Part shown: in pieces, positions 25,855-37,100 of the stretch | Layout of the letters: every line of letters begins with the position of its first letter | Position numbering within the stretch: position 1 is the first letter of the stretch | Origin: Rallus limicola | Lineage: Eukaryota > Chordata > Aves > Gruiformes > Rallidae | Assembly: GCA_022605955.1 (NCBI GenBank) | Contig: JAKCOZ010000012.1 | Location: 21,733,015-21,797,014 of the forward strand | DNA: 64,000 nucleotides | Direction: 5' to 3' | The notes under the pieces: generated by a model | The model's input: only the letters and a program-made list of their open reading frames with translations | Told to the model about the DNA's origin: nothing | Database searches by the model: none | Program-made: the position numbers and the translations under genes

Positions 25855-26893
25855 TTTGCTTGTTTCTTCTAAGAGCAACATGGTTATTTTATTTGTTCCA
25901 TGGAAAATGATAGAGTAAAACAAACAGTATTATTTGGTTCACCACAATTACACGCAGGTGCTTAGCCTACAACCTCAAATTAAAATAGGGGATAGGGAAA
26001 AAAAGTATTTTCTCCCACAATTAGAAGACATTAAAATAAAACTAAGGACAACCAGTCTCAAGAAAAAAAGGACAACTGAGTGCTAGCAAGCAGAGAGTGC
26101 CCAGAGATGAGCACTGAGCAAACTCCAAGATAGACGTAACTCCATCACAGATGACATTTTCATCCCACATTTCTCTGGCTTGCCTGACTCTTGTTCCCAA
26201 GTCTAGATTTTCACCCTTTACAAGGAGGCTGTGGTGCAGATGCAAACATCACCCCTTTGGAGCTTAGTAGGTAAAAAATACATTTGTTCTCATTTATTTC
26301 TAACCACAGGTCACTAACTTCTCGTGAGAAAACTACGTGCCATCAGAAAAATATCACTTTGTTGGAACAACTATTTTATGATAAAAGATCTAGTTTTAAT
26401 GAGTTTAAGAATGTTTCCTAGGTTCAAAAATGCTTTTGTTGCTGTTTGGTTTGGTTGACTGTGTTTTGTGGTGTGTTGTTTTTTTCAGACCAGAAAAAGC
26501 TCCAAAGCACCACTCTAACCTGCAACATACTGATAGGGATTGAAGGGGAGTAAGATTGCAGTCTTCCAGACACAACAGGAGGGGGTTTTCCCTCTTGGCC
26601 ACTTTGGCAGTGGATGGTTGCACATCGGAGCAATCTCCTCCTTCAAAAATCACATACAGTAAAACGAATAGCTTGTAGCTCAAGCTCTCCCTGAGCCCTT
26701 GCTGAGCAAGAAAATCAACGCTAAGGGAATTTATTAGTATGCAAAAGAAATCAGGGTTTAAAACATCCATGGAGTTTTCATTATTTTTTCTTGGTTTGTT
26801 AATAAAGCATACATTACTTCTCACAACACCTGAATTATGGATAATTGTTCTGTCTCTGAGACCCATTAGTCCTGACATGATTGACCAATGTAA

Positions 26894-27022
26894 CACAGTA
26901 GAGGGGATCTAAGACGACAGTTCAATTTGTGACCCCATTTGATAGCTTTATGACCATAAGAAAACAACTCAACTTCTTTCTCTACTCCCAAAGTCCTCAT
27001 TTGGAAAGCTGAAACAAGAACA
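26894..27022 (+). mobile_element. MIR-like CORE-SINE fragment
   Basis: The order of blocks matches the ancient tRNA-derived MIR family: CAGTAGAGGGGATCTAAGA near 26,896 (family start ACAGTAGAGTGG-TTAAGA), TAGCTTTATGACCATAAG near 26,943 (family TAGCTGTGTGACCTTGGG), CAACTCAACTTCTTTCTCT (family AGTTACTTAACCTCTCT), then TCCTCATTTGGAAA (family TCCTCATCTGTAAA). Divergence is high, as expected for a relic older than the bird-mammal split. The alignment is by eye and RepeatMasker would settle it. Confidence 0.5.
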
Positions 27023-27054
27023 TGTTGACAGCTTTTCCCAACAGAGATATTCTG

Positions 27055-27080
27055 CCCCCCCCCCCCCCCCCCAAAAAAAA
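27055..27080 (+). repeat. C18-A8 homopolymer junction
   Basis: Eighteen C (27,055-27,072) followed directly by eight A (27,073-27,080). It is the longest single-base run in the window apart from compound tracts, and is prone to sequencing and polymerase slippage, so its exact length is uncertain. Confidence 0.9.
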
Positions 27081-28316
27081 TGGTGCTTTGTCAAAATGTC
27101 ATTTCTGAAGTTTCTTTAAATATCTTTTTCTAATCAGTTCCTGGCTCCTTGGTTTTCATTCACACAGCTTTAGCAACCAAACCTCAAAAAAAAATGTCAG
27201 CAATCAAAATCAGCAATAGCCTCCTGATTCACTTCTAGTCTTTTTAGACTTCCTACTTAATGAAAATATAGATGAGCCTGTAGAAAATAAATAACACCTC
27301 AAGCTGACTTCAGCAGCTGAAAGATGGTGCAGACATACTAGTAAAAAGTCAGTTTGTAGAAGCCAAAAAAAGAGAGAATTAGCTTCCTTCCTTCCGATTT
27401 GGTCTTTTCAGTACTAAACAAAATCCAATTATGCAAACAAGTATAAAGATCTGATGCGTGAAAGATGATACTTTATAATCTGAGCCTGCATATAATAGTT
27501 ATGTAGCATATATAAGATCTAGTATAAGTCATAACAATTTCACTGCCCTTCAATCCACTTGATTATTTATAAAAGCACTGGAATTAAGCGAGTGTTTTTT
27601 AAACATGTTGTTTGTTTTACTTAAAAATCTCTGCACGATTTATTTCTGCCACCCCTACTTCTGATGAATCTTGTAGTTATAATTGAAAGCAAAGGATAAA
27701 TTGAATGACAAAAGTAAGCAGCTTAAAAAAAGAGAAAAGCAGAAGAGGGAATGAAAAATGATTTTCTAATATTTGCTGGCAAGAGAGGTAATGCTATAAA
27801 TGCTAACTAATACTCAACTCCATCTTCCACAACTAAGAAGTAAATCTTACTACTCTAAGATCACACTGGGAAGCAAAGCCTAAAAACCTGATACAGGGAA
27901 TCAAAAGCTGATCACAGTTCTAAAAAAAAAATATATATTTCACTATTTTATCCTTACTCTGCCCTTTTAGAGAAAGCATTTCCTCAAACCACAAAAATGG
28001 GTGACCTTGGGTTTAAATTTCAGCAAGATGAACACTCATCTCTATCGCATCAAGCACAGAAGAGTTGGGGTTTAAGTAGGTCAGCTTGCATGGCAGCCCC
28101 ACATGTAAGCTTTTATAACAAATATACTGTATCAAATGCAGTGATTTAATATAGAGATGGAACTTCAAAAGCCAATGAGTACTTCGACTCTGAAATATCT
28201 TCTATCCCAGCAAATATAGAAGAGCCAGGAAGAATCTTATGTGTGAATCTTCAATCACTAAGGATTGCTCCAACAGAAGAGCTGTAAAATATAGATATAT
28301 GCATGTGTATATATAA

Positions 28317-28332
28317 AGATAGATAGATAGAT
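28317..28332 (+). repeat. (AGAT)4 microsatellite
   Basis: Four perfect AGAT units embedded in a TATA/GTAT-rich stretch (about 28,288-28,342). Confidence 0.9.
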
Positions 28333-28588
28333 GTACATATATCTTACAAGAAGCCATACTATGCCAACCCATTACCTCGCTTTGTGGGACTGCCACTCAC
28401 AGCAGGACAGCCATCTCCTCAAACACCCCAAGTTGCAATGCACACGTCCCACTGCGTGCTACGAGCTGACAAACAGCTTCCCTCCCAAATCAAGCCACGC
28501 AACAAGCTCTGTCCTACCACCAACCAGACTAAATGGCGTGTCATTACATAGGAAGTCACTCTGACAAACGGTTATGACACAAACTTAC

Positions 28589-28639
28589 CTGCTGGCAAAC
28601 AAGGCACATTGACAAAAGGTTGTCACTGTAGTGATATTC
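28589..28639 (-). other. Weak candidate small exon with perfect donor
   Basis: On the minus strand CAG|GTAAGT, the exact consensus donor, closes a 51-base, 17-codon open stretch (28,589-28,639) that starts after a TAG acceptor. The peptide would include DNLLSMCLVCQQ with a CxxC pair. The acceptor has a poor pyrimidine tract, and a second AG at about 28,627 is an alternative. The donor is clear. The exon is speculative. Confidence 0.12.
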
Positions 28640-31600
28640 CTACACCCATCTATTGTTTTTGTAGCCAGCAGACTTGCTCCCTCCTTGTGTCAGGTGGAGT
28701 CTCCTGAACCGATAAGCTGATTCAGTTCACTAACCCGTTAGGCCAGCAGAAACATACCTACTTCTTCCTATTTCCTTTCAATTTTCAGCTAAAAGTGTTT
28801 ATCAGTACAGGAATGCAGAACACAGGAAGACGACACCTATTTTCAGTGCTGACAAGCTGCTGGGGAGCTCAGCTTCTTTGATCCAGCTGCACGGTGCGGT
28901 ATGCACATATACATGCAGCCCAAGTTCAGCATACGATTTACCATCTCCTCCTCTCCAGTGAGATACTTGCACATCACATCTGCCTACAACCCTCAGCAGA
29001 TAAAGCACATCTCATTAGTCTGCAGTAGAGCATATCTCATTAGTTTTTAACAACTACTCTGCAGAATCAGATGGGTAGGTGACGCGGCACTTGGACTGTA
29101 CACATGGAGGCTCAGCCTCTGGCCCAGCACACCTGCTCGGGCAGCAGGGCACACACAACACACTGGAGCTCTGCTTCATGCTGTATCAATTCATTTATTT
29201 CTGAACTACTTAGTTCAATTATTTACAATCAGTAACTCCCCATATAAACCATTTCCAGTATGGAATAACAGTTTTCATTGCTGTTTGCATCTCTGAATTA
29301 TCTATGCAATACTCCTAAAAAACAGACTGACCTATATTTTTCCAGAGAGAGTCAAAGCAGCAAAATCTTTTTCTCCTACACTGAGGGGGAAAGCAAAAAT
29401 AATAAAAAAAGATTTTTAGATTAGCATTGTTTTCCATTTCTCCCCAAATCTGCAATAAAGTTTTATTTTTCCCAATTCCACTTGCGGTGCTGCACTCTTG
29501 GAAAACACAGCTGTTTGCTTTCTATTTACTAGCATGCAGTTATTGCATTGCTTAATATATTTCCACACAGATTTTTTTCAATACAGGAGTAACACAGGAA
29601 ATGAGATCCAAAAATACATTACCCATGCCCCTGCTTACACACCATGCACTTGTTTCACACGCTTTAATCAATAAATTGTCTCTGTATCTCAGACGGGGTA
29701 TTATATAAGGCAAATAAAACAGCACAGAGGCCAAAATGAATAATGAGAAGTTAATTCTGTGCCTGTAATTAAGAAAAGGAATCTGAACCTCACTTTCAAA
29801 CAATGCTCATAGTACACAAATATCTTTTTATAGAAAATGTCTTTTAACTTGCTTACTCTGGGGGTTGATCTTCCCAGGACTTTCTATGTTTGAGCCCCAT
29901 ACAAAAAGCAAAAGCCCAACAGAAATTATTACAGTATAACACAGTAGAAAAAAGTCAAGAAAGCCCATACAAAAGTAAGTTGAAAGTGCCCAGACTGATT
30001 TAAAGCATCATTTTAAAACTTTGCATATTTTAAGCTTTGTTACCCAATGTTCCAATGAAACCAATGTGTTAATGGATTAACGGTGCTGAAATTTTGTAAG
30101 ACACCAGCAGGCATTCCAACAGGGTGCTGAAAACATTATTCCGCTTGCGGTCCTTCCTAAAGCTGCCCAACAATTAAAGTTTTAAATTATTTTATTTGGC
30201 TGCAAATAAAAAAAAAACATTTCTGGTAACATTACAGAAGTTGGCCAGATTTTTTTCCAACAGCACTGCATAGTACAGACACAGAAACCACAGTAATTTA
30301 TTTTGTTGAGATCTCATTGATCCTCACTTATTTTCTTGGTTCAATTATAATATTTAAGGTATTTTGCTCTCTCAGAATCTACTACAGGGGAGTAAACAGC
30401 CCACAACATGCACATCTTGGACATGAACACAAGCTCATAAATCTTAAATTTGTAATCTTTTCCTTCATTGACAGAGCAGATTAAATCACAGCTTCAAACA
30501 CTAAGACCCAAAGTGAGCAGCACACAGTTCCTTCAGTCACGGTGGTTATCTTTAAGTTAATACAATTCTATCAGCAGACACTTAAAGGTGAAGATTATGG
30601 GAAAAGGCAATCTTACCTACAGACTGAAGTTGCCCTTAAGAGTACAAGTTACGACGAAGAACAGTGTACAGCAGTTTACCCAAACTTTCCCATGAATCAT
30701 CACAAGCTACAAAACATTTCTCAATACCCTGTAGCAAACTTTGGGCTTGTATGGTAACTATAAACTATTAAAAAGATAAATAGTAAGTCAGAAGCTATAG
30801 CTTACAACATGAAGCATGAAAGAGAAAGACCATTTTGTTAATGACAATTGCCTGAAGGCTTTGGCTATACAAATTGAAACATTTCAAACCTTTCACCTGA
30901 TTTTCTGAGTATCTCCACTTACAAGGAAGCAATTCACACAGTTGGCTGCTGCTATCTTGCCTCTGTGTGTCTGCATGGGGACAGAAAGGGAGAGAATAGA
31001 CCATGCAGAAATAAGTTAGAGGGAAACACTGATTTTTTCAAAACCTGATAATTAGAAAGTGTCCAGGAAACATAATGGATTTCTTTGCACCTTCCATCAA
31101 AACATTTCCATACAAACACTCTGTATTTTGACAGCTGGTCAGGTTTCACAGTGTGCCAAATGGTCTAAAAAGTTTCAGCCTTAACAACAGCCATTAACAA
31201 ACACTGAATCCAACAAGAAAAAAATAGAAGCAAGCATTTTGCAAGTGACAATTACTCTTTCTAGTAGGAGAATTAATTTTTTTTCTTTTACAAAGTCCTA
31301 GAGTAATAGAGGTGCATATATATACACATTGACCTCATTTTTGCCTGGTTGAAGAAACAGGGGAAATGGTTAGGTAGTTCAAGACAAGAACCTAAACAGT
31401 TTCCTGCAGCTTTGATATTATCAGTAAGCACCAAGGTTGTTCTCGAGAGCCAAATTGGCCATGGAAATGAGACTCTGGCAATAATAAAACTACACAGCCT
31501 ATTGGATTGTGCAGCTTGGGTGAGACAGCTGCAACCTCTTCCTTTGTTATTTCCATAGAAAGAAAAAAAGTTCCTAGTTCGATATTCAGTTATTGATAAC

Positions 31601-31994
31601 CACCTTCAATTGATACTGTCAATCTACTTTTCCATAAAGTCTTCTAGAGATGGCCAAACCAGCAAAGGCCACCCTTCATCTCTCCCTAACAAAGCACAGC
31701 CTTTGCACACTTACACAGCAGCAGACAGATCTACAGCTCATACTGACACCCACATTCAAAACTCATTTAAATTGCTGTAAGAACAACTTGTACAAGGTCG
31801 TTTGTCACACCCCTCAGCACACACACGCCGTTGGCAGCCCAGTATTACACCACAGTAAGAGAGGAAGCAAAAGGAGATGTGTCACTTCATAACTGTGTTT
31901 CAACCACAGAAAAGGCAATCTTCTCAAGGTTGCAGCTATACAAGCAGCCCCAGGCTCATCATCTCTGAGCACTGAGCGTGTTGATGGTCATTTT

Positions 31995-32005
31995 CAGATG
32001 GCGCT
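31995..32005 (+). promoter_or_regulatory. CTCF-like core motif
   Basis: CAGATGGCGCT matches the 3' core of the vertebrate CTCF site (AGRTGGCGCT); the expected CCA upstream is not conserved. A single motif, so low certainty. Confidence 0.25.
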
Positions 32006-32912
32006 CAGACTAAGAAAACACGACTTCACCTGGAATTAGATTTAAGAGTTTGCAATTTTAGCCAAATCTCTTCCTAAACACGTCCCTGGGTTTGAAAGCA
32101 TAACAACCACATGGGACAGACACAGCATGTGTTGTCCTTTAACTAAAACGCTTGATTTGCTTCCATTCCTCTTGTCTTCCTTTTCTTTTAAATAAAACAG
32201 AGACAAACAAGGTAATACACAAGTCTAACCCAGCAATGATACGTATTGAGAATAAAGTATGCAAAAATGCAGAAGTCAGTCTTCATGAGCTCATGAGACA
32301 AGCCAACTGTCAACTCCTGTGTACCGACATGGGACCTCAGCCCATCCTCCCCACGTTGCTAGGCAACCAGTGCTGTATCCTTAGCCGTATTCATTAGCCA
32401 TTAACCACCATCAAGCTCCCTTTCTTTTCTCCCTCACACAGGCTCCCACTCTTATAGATGTATGAAGGGGAGGGGGAAGGTTAAACAAGATGACTTCCTT
32501 TCTGATGAAAAGTAACATTCCCAGTTTTAATAGCTAATAGATTTTAGTCAATCCACACAATTCACATATCTGCTTTGAAGTGAAAGATACAGCATGATTA
32601 TAAGGTACATCTCTTTTAGTAAGAGGGCTCTATTAAAAGGCAATATTAATAGAAATCTAAAATGCCTATTATTAGCGAGTGATGACCTCACACTGACAGC
32701 ACTAAAGTGCCCTTTGAAATGGTAAAAAATAACAGATGACAGCTTTTTAACTCCAGAAGAACGGCATTCAACATGAGGAAATGCTGTTCTAAACCTTGCA
32801 GAGATAAATAAAAATCAATTTATTTCAGAAAGACAAGTGTGCTATCTTTAATGTATTCCATGGAAACAAAGCAATACTTCAGCCACAATCAGGTACCGAT
32901 CCACCGTCTCAG

Positions 32913-33006
32913 CATCAACAGAAATACTCACCGCCTCCAAAGTGGCAGTCTCCCTACCTGCCCATCTTCAAGCTACAGGTTAACTTCCCGGTGCAGACAC
33001 CGGCAG
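32913..33006 (+). other. Candidate internal coding exon (unrecognised product)
   Basis: A 94-base plus-strand stretch lies between acceptor CCACCGTCTCAG (AG at 32,911-32,912) and the exact consensus donor CAG|GTAAGT at 33,007. One frame is open throughout, from phase 0 to phase 1, and gives a Pro/Gln-rich peptide containing YSPPPKWQSPYLPIF. The same frame stays open from a stop near 32,815 to a stop at about 33,020. This is a locally GC-richer patch, and an octamer motif ATGCAAAT follows at 33,039-33,046. No family match comes to mind. Antisense donor-like motifs are also present, so a chance GC-rich patch is a fair alternative. Confidence 0.2.
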
Positions 33007-34030
33007 GTAAGTTATGCAGCTAGAAACTGAGCTATGCAATGCAAATGAAGGCGATGAACTAGCCCCAGGAGAGCACCAGCCAGAACAGCTCTCATCCAGC
33101 CCCAGCATCCATAGGGGCACAGAGGAAGTGCCATGGCCCTGGCTAAGGACAAAGGGGAAGATACATCTCTTTCATCAGAAGTTCTTACTTGTACCACCTT
33201 AATGCTACCAAGGAGTAACCCTATAATACATTCTTGGTATTTCCCAGTCTTGTTACCTTGCTAATTTTCTTGAGACTGAAGTTTAATACAACTCCTCAAG
33301 TGAAGAAAAATATTCGGATATTTAAAAACTTACTGCAGAGCACTAAAAAACAAACATCAAACATTGCAAAACCAGCAAGTCTACAGTAGGGAAACACCAG
33401 ATTCCCTGCATGATGCTGTGCAGAGGCTCTCTCAAGCATATGAGAAGCTGCAACGTCTATTTTGGGGGATTTTTTTTTTATTTTTGAGACCACCATGTGA
33501 ACACACCTTCAGCTCTGTTAACCATCACTGGAGAAGGAACTTCATTACCGGTTACTAAGACAGGAACCACAAACAAGACTGAAAAACATCCCTACAAAGA
33601 AAAAGGCTATAAGAGCTCAATCTGATACCCAAGTGGAAGTTTGGGTGTGATTAACAAGCAGTTTAAGTAACTAACACAAGATCAGAAATGTAGTAGCATA
33701 AGGTCGTGCAGGTGAACAGAAAAAGTGTGCTATTTTCACCATTTCAAGCTGATTCGAACTGAAGAAATAAACAGGGCAAATGTTTTCCAGCAATGTAATC
33801 AGTTGGGCAACATTCCAAGAATCTGGAGAGCTTTTCCATCACCAGAACCTTCAGGATTGGAGGCTTTTGTTTTAAATACAGCTACTGAACTCACAAAAGT
33901 ACTTATTTCAAGGAAGGCTTATTGCATCCACACAGGACAACTCCGTCAGTTGCTCCAGCTTTAAATTATTCCATGGTTCGCATATAGCAACTGCCAGAGG
34001 AGAAAAACCACACTACAACACCTTTACATT

Positions 34031-34110
34031 TGACATGAAGAATTTATAAGAAACGGTACAGTGCTATCACTGACATGAAGAATTTATAAGAGACAGTACA
34101 GTGCTATCAC
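34031..34110 (+). repeat. 40-bp tandem duplication, two copies
   Basis: The unit TGACATGAAGAATTTATAAG... spans 34,031-34,070 and repeats at 34,071-34,110, with 38 of 40 positions identical (two differences near position 22-25 of the unit). There is no spacer. It looks like a recent local duplication and not part of a longer array. Confidence 0.95.
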
Positions 34111-37100
34111 CCAGGACTACTGCTCACCCACAATTCCTTAATGAGGCTCCTAGGTATTTTGTTATACACTTCATGAACCAAGAAATCAGAATGAACGAAA
34201 TTTAGAATAGCATGTTTAATGCACAGAAACAACTCTGCTGTCAGAAAAACTACATGATGGAGACAGTCATCTGGATTTCCTTTCTGGAAGGAAACATCCT
34301 GACTGCTATTGTTGCTCCTGAAAGCACAAAAGCATTTTTAGAGTCACGTTTTAGAAAATTTTCTTCTAGTTGTGTCCACACAGGTCAAAATTGAAGATTA
34401 TCCTCTCATTTCCAGATGAAACTTCTGTAATTTGCTCTCAAAGTATATAGCGCAAGAAAAAGGATTTTATGTTGCCCATTTTATATGATAATTACTTTAA
34501 CATAACAAGCAGAGTCATGTCTACTTGCTAATTAGACAAATGCAATACTGAACAGTCTCTAATGCTGCCAGGTTTCTTAAGTATTTCTCTGATGCCGGAG
34601 CCTAATAGAGACATTAGAAGTATTTAAACCATGAAACCAATATGGTACAACTGAAGGAATAGTCAGATTTGTTTGGTAGCACAAAACAGGGTGAAGAGAG
34701 AAAGCACAAGAATCGTAAATGATTCTTGCTGTGCCCACACGGCCTAGAGGTGTCAGGAGAGAGCCCATCATCAGGGACAGCAGTCTCTCCTCAAGCCCAA
34801 CCATCTATCTGGTGTGCCAAGGCAACCCACTACCTGCTTACAGGAAGCCTTGGGAGCAGAAGAGGCTATCCTGGCCACGCAAAGCTACTGCTCTGATCCA
34901 CTGGGAAATGCTATTTTGTTTTCCATTTGTTGTGACTAAATGTTATAAGCATATTTATCCAAATCCTGGACTCATGTAATTTCATCATTGCAAGCCCTTC
35001 TGCCTTGATCTGCAACTTATTAAGCCTTGGGGTTATTAACAATGTATCAGCACCATGACAGTAATTCAGAGGAATTCAATATTTGCACGGAGTAAGACAT
35101 TCTGGCCATCTATGAGTCCTGGATGATTATTGCAAATGATGATGCATCCCAATAATTAAGTTCTAAAATACACTTAGAGTCCTACTATACAAGTATCTGC
35201 ATCTAAATGCTGTTCAAATGAGAAAATTATGAATAGTAAGTTATTTTAAAGAAAACTTCCAATTCTCCTAAGCTCCCTGAGGAAGGACGACAATTCCCAT
35301 CCTAAAGGGGATACAACCAAGCCCACAATACTGTGTCATTAGGTAGAACAAGATTACAAGCCAAACCAAAATAAAACCCCTTTCTAACTATGAGCTGCTA
35401 TCTTACTCCATGGGCAACTGGGCAAGCTCAGCGAAGGTCTAGTCCTCCTTTTGTAAGGATTGCTGGCAGCTTTACTTTGATCTCCTCTTACAAGCAAAAC
35501 TATTGAATCTCATCTGGTTCTAAACAGTACCTGACACTCAAGGGCAAACCCTGGGCCTTTAAACCAGGTACATAACTGAATGTATTTTGACAGTGAATTT
35601 TTCAAACTTATTCTGGTGCCTGGAACTTGGCTTTATGGCATGTTTCATTATCACAACCCCTAATACTAGGGGTACGAAGTAGCATATGATTTTAATTATG
35701 TCTAGTAGCACTGGTTAAGTTTGGAGAAAATTTCCCTTAAAAATAAGGCTCGGGTACAGTAATTTCAGCAATCCCTTCAACCAGAGACACAGCACAGCAA
35801 GCAGATCTAACAAGTTCCACACACTGGAAATTACCCGTTTTGAGTGAAAAAGCCATTGTGAACAGTCAAACAAAGTATGGGCATGATGAAGTAGTATTTA
35901 GTGGAGATTATGAATATCTAGCTATACTCACAAGTAATTAACTGTTCAGAAAGTTATTAAAATAATTATTTTCCGCAATGACTTCACAAACAAAACGAGC
36001 TTGCCTTATCATACAACAGAACACAGCAAGTTAAACAATTCTGGATGAGAAAGAGTAAAAATATGCAGCGTTAGAGGGTACATTTTCCATATACATGAGA
36101 AATCAAAGCGTATACATTTATAATGAAAGCTATACACTGCAGAAAATTAGTCTCTGGTTTAGCTCTTTATATCCTACAGATACTTAATTACCCCTTCATC
36201 ATTTTCACTGCCTTGGTTTCTACACCAGGAGTATGGTACCGTGAAAGTAAAATTAAGAAGAACAAAAATATGAATTCCCATTTTAGCAGTTTTGTTTGTA
36301 ACTGAGCTCATGAAGTACAGAAGCCAGAGTTGCGACCTGATTTTTAATTATTTATACTTTGCTGCCTTCATAATTTCACATTCTCCATTCAGTTATACTG
36401 ATCCTTCCTTCATATGCATATTCACTTTTTAGACAAAACCAGGCATTTGCCAAGGCAGTATGAGAGACACATAAGCATTCATGCCACTGACTGTCATTTT
36501 GTTTAATTACTGAAGCCTACCCCAAATTACTGGCTCATGCTTACCCTTTATTTCAACTAAATATTACATTTTGCAACGTACCTCCTTAAGATGCCTACTT
36601 TCTTCTGAGCACATAATATCCTCACATTTCTTTCAAACAGAACAATTATGATAAGAAGTTAGAATAGGTGTTTGACACGTTTTTTCCTTTACCTTAAAGC
36701 CAAGATGGGATCAGCCTGGTAGCGACTTTTTCACTCACGAAGGCATATTGTCAATCTGGCCTCTAGGCTAATTCTCTGCAAAAGAGGAACACGTCACATT
36801 TTATAAGACCATTCATACTGGCAGAAATCAAACCATTTACAATGATGCAACTTGCAAATATAAATAGAAGATGAATTTTCCTGACACAGCAGTAAAGTAG
36901 AATGTATTTTTAAAAGTGCTGGTACTTACACTGCATTTTTGTTATTCATATAAACAGAGTGACTGCTTAAAATGTAAAAAACAATGACTTCACATCTAGC
37001 AGCGTCTGGTTCATGAAGCAGGAGGTTCATATTTAGGGAATTGTAGTGGTGGTGTCTCTCCCCTGATACCACAACAATTGCCTTGTTTAACCATTGGTAG

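Larger units (their letters stand above)
22273..26893. other. Non-coding stretch with simple repeats
   Basis: It holds an A16 tract (22,590-22,605) and a TGG-type tract (25,838-25,854). A 163-codon minus-strand frame at 26,405-26,896 starts at GTG, shows no known domain and has no evident splice partners; it is regarded as chance. CpG is at background. No gene is recognised. Confidence 0.6.
27081..32912. other. Non-coding stretch with scattered simple repeats
   Basis: No coding frame over 83 codons. It contains a GATA microsatellite (28,317-28,332), a possible minus-strand exon (28,589-28,639) and a CTCF-like motif (31,995-32,005). The rest shows nothing I can name. Confidence 0.6.

Noticed and set aside
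26405..26896. 163-codon minus-strand open frame
   Set aside because: It begins at GTG, has no known domain and no paired splice motifs, and codon composition follows the local AT bias.
28317..28332. GATA repeat as a cluster of GATA-factor sites
   Set aside because: A four-unit microsatellite explains it without invoking binding.
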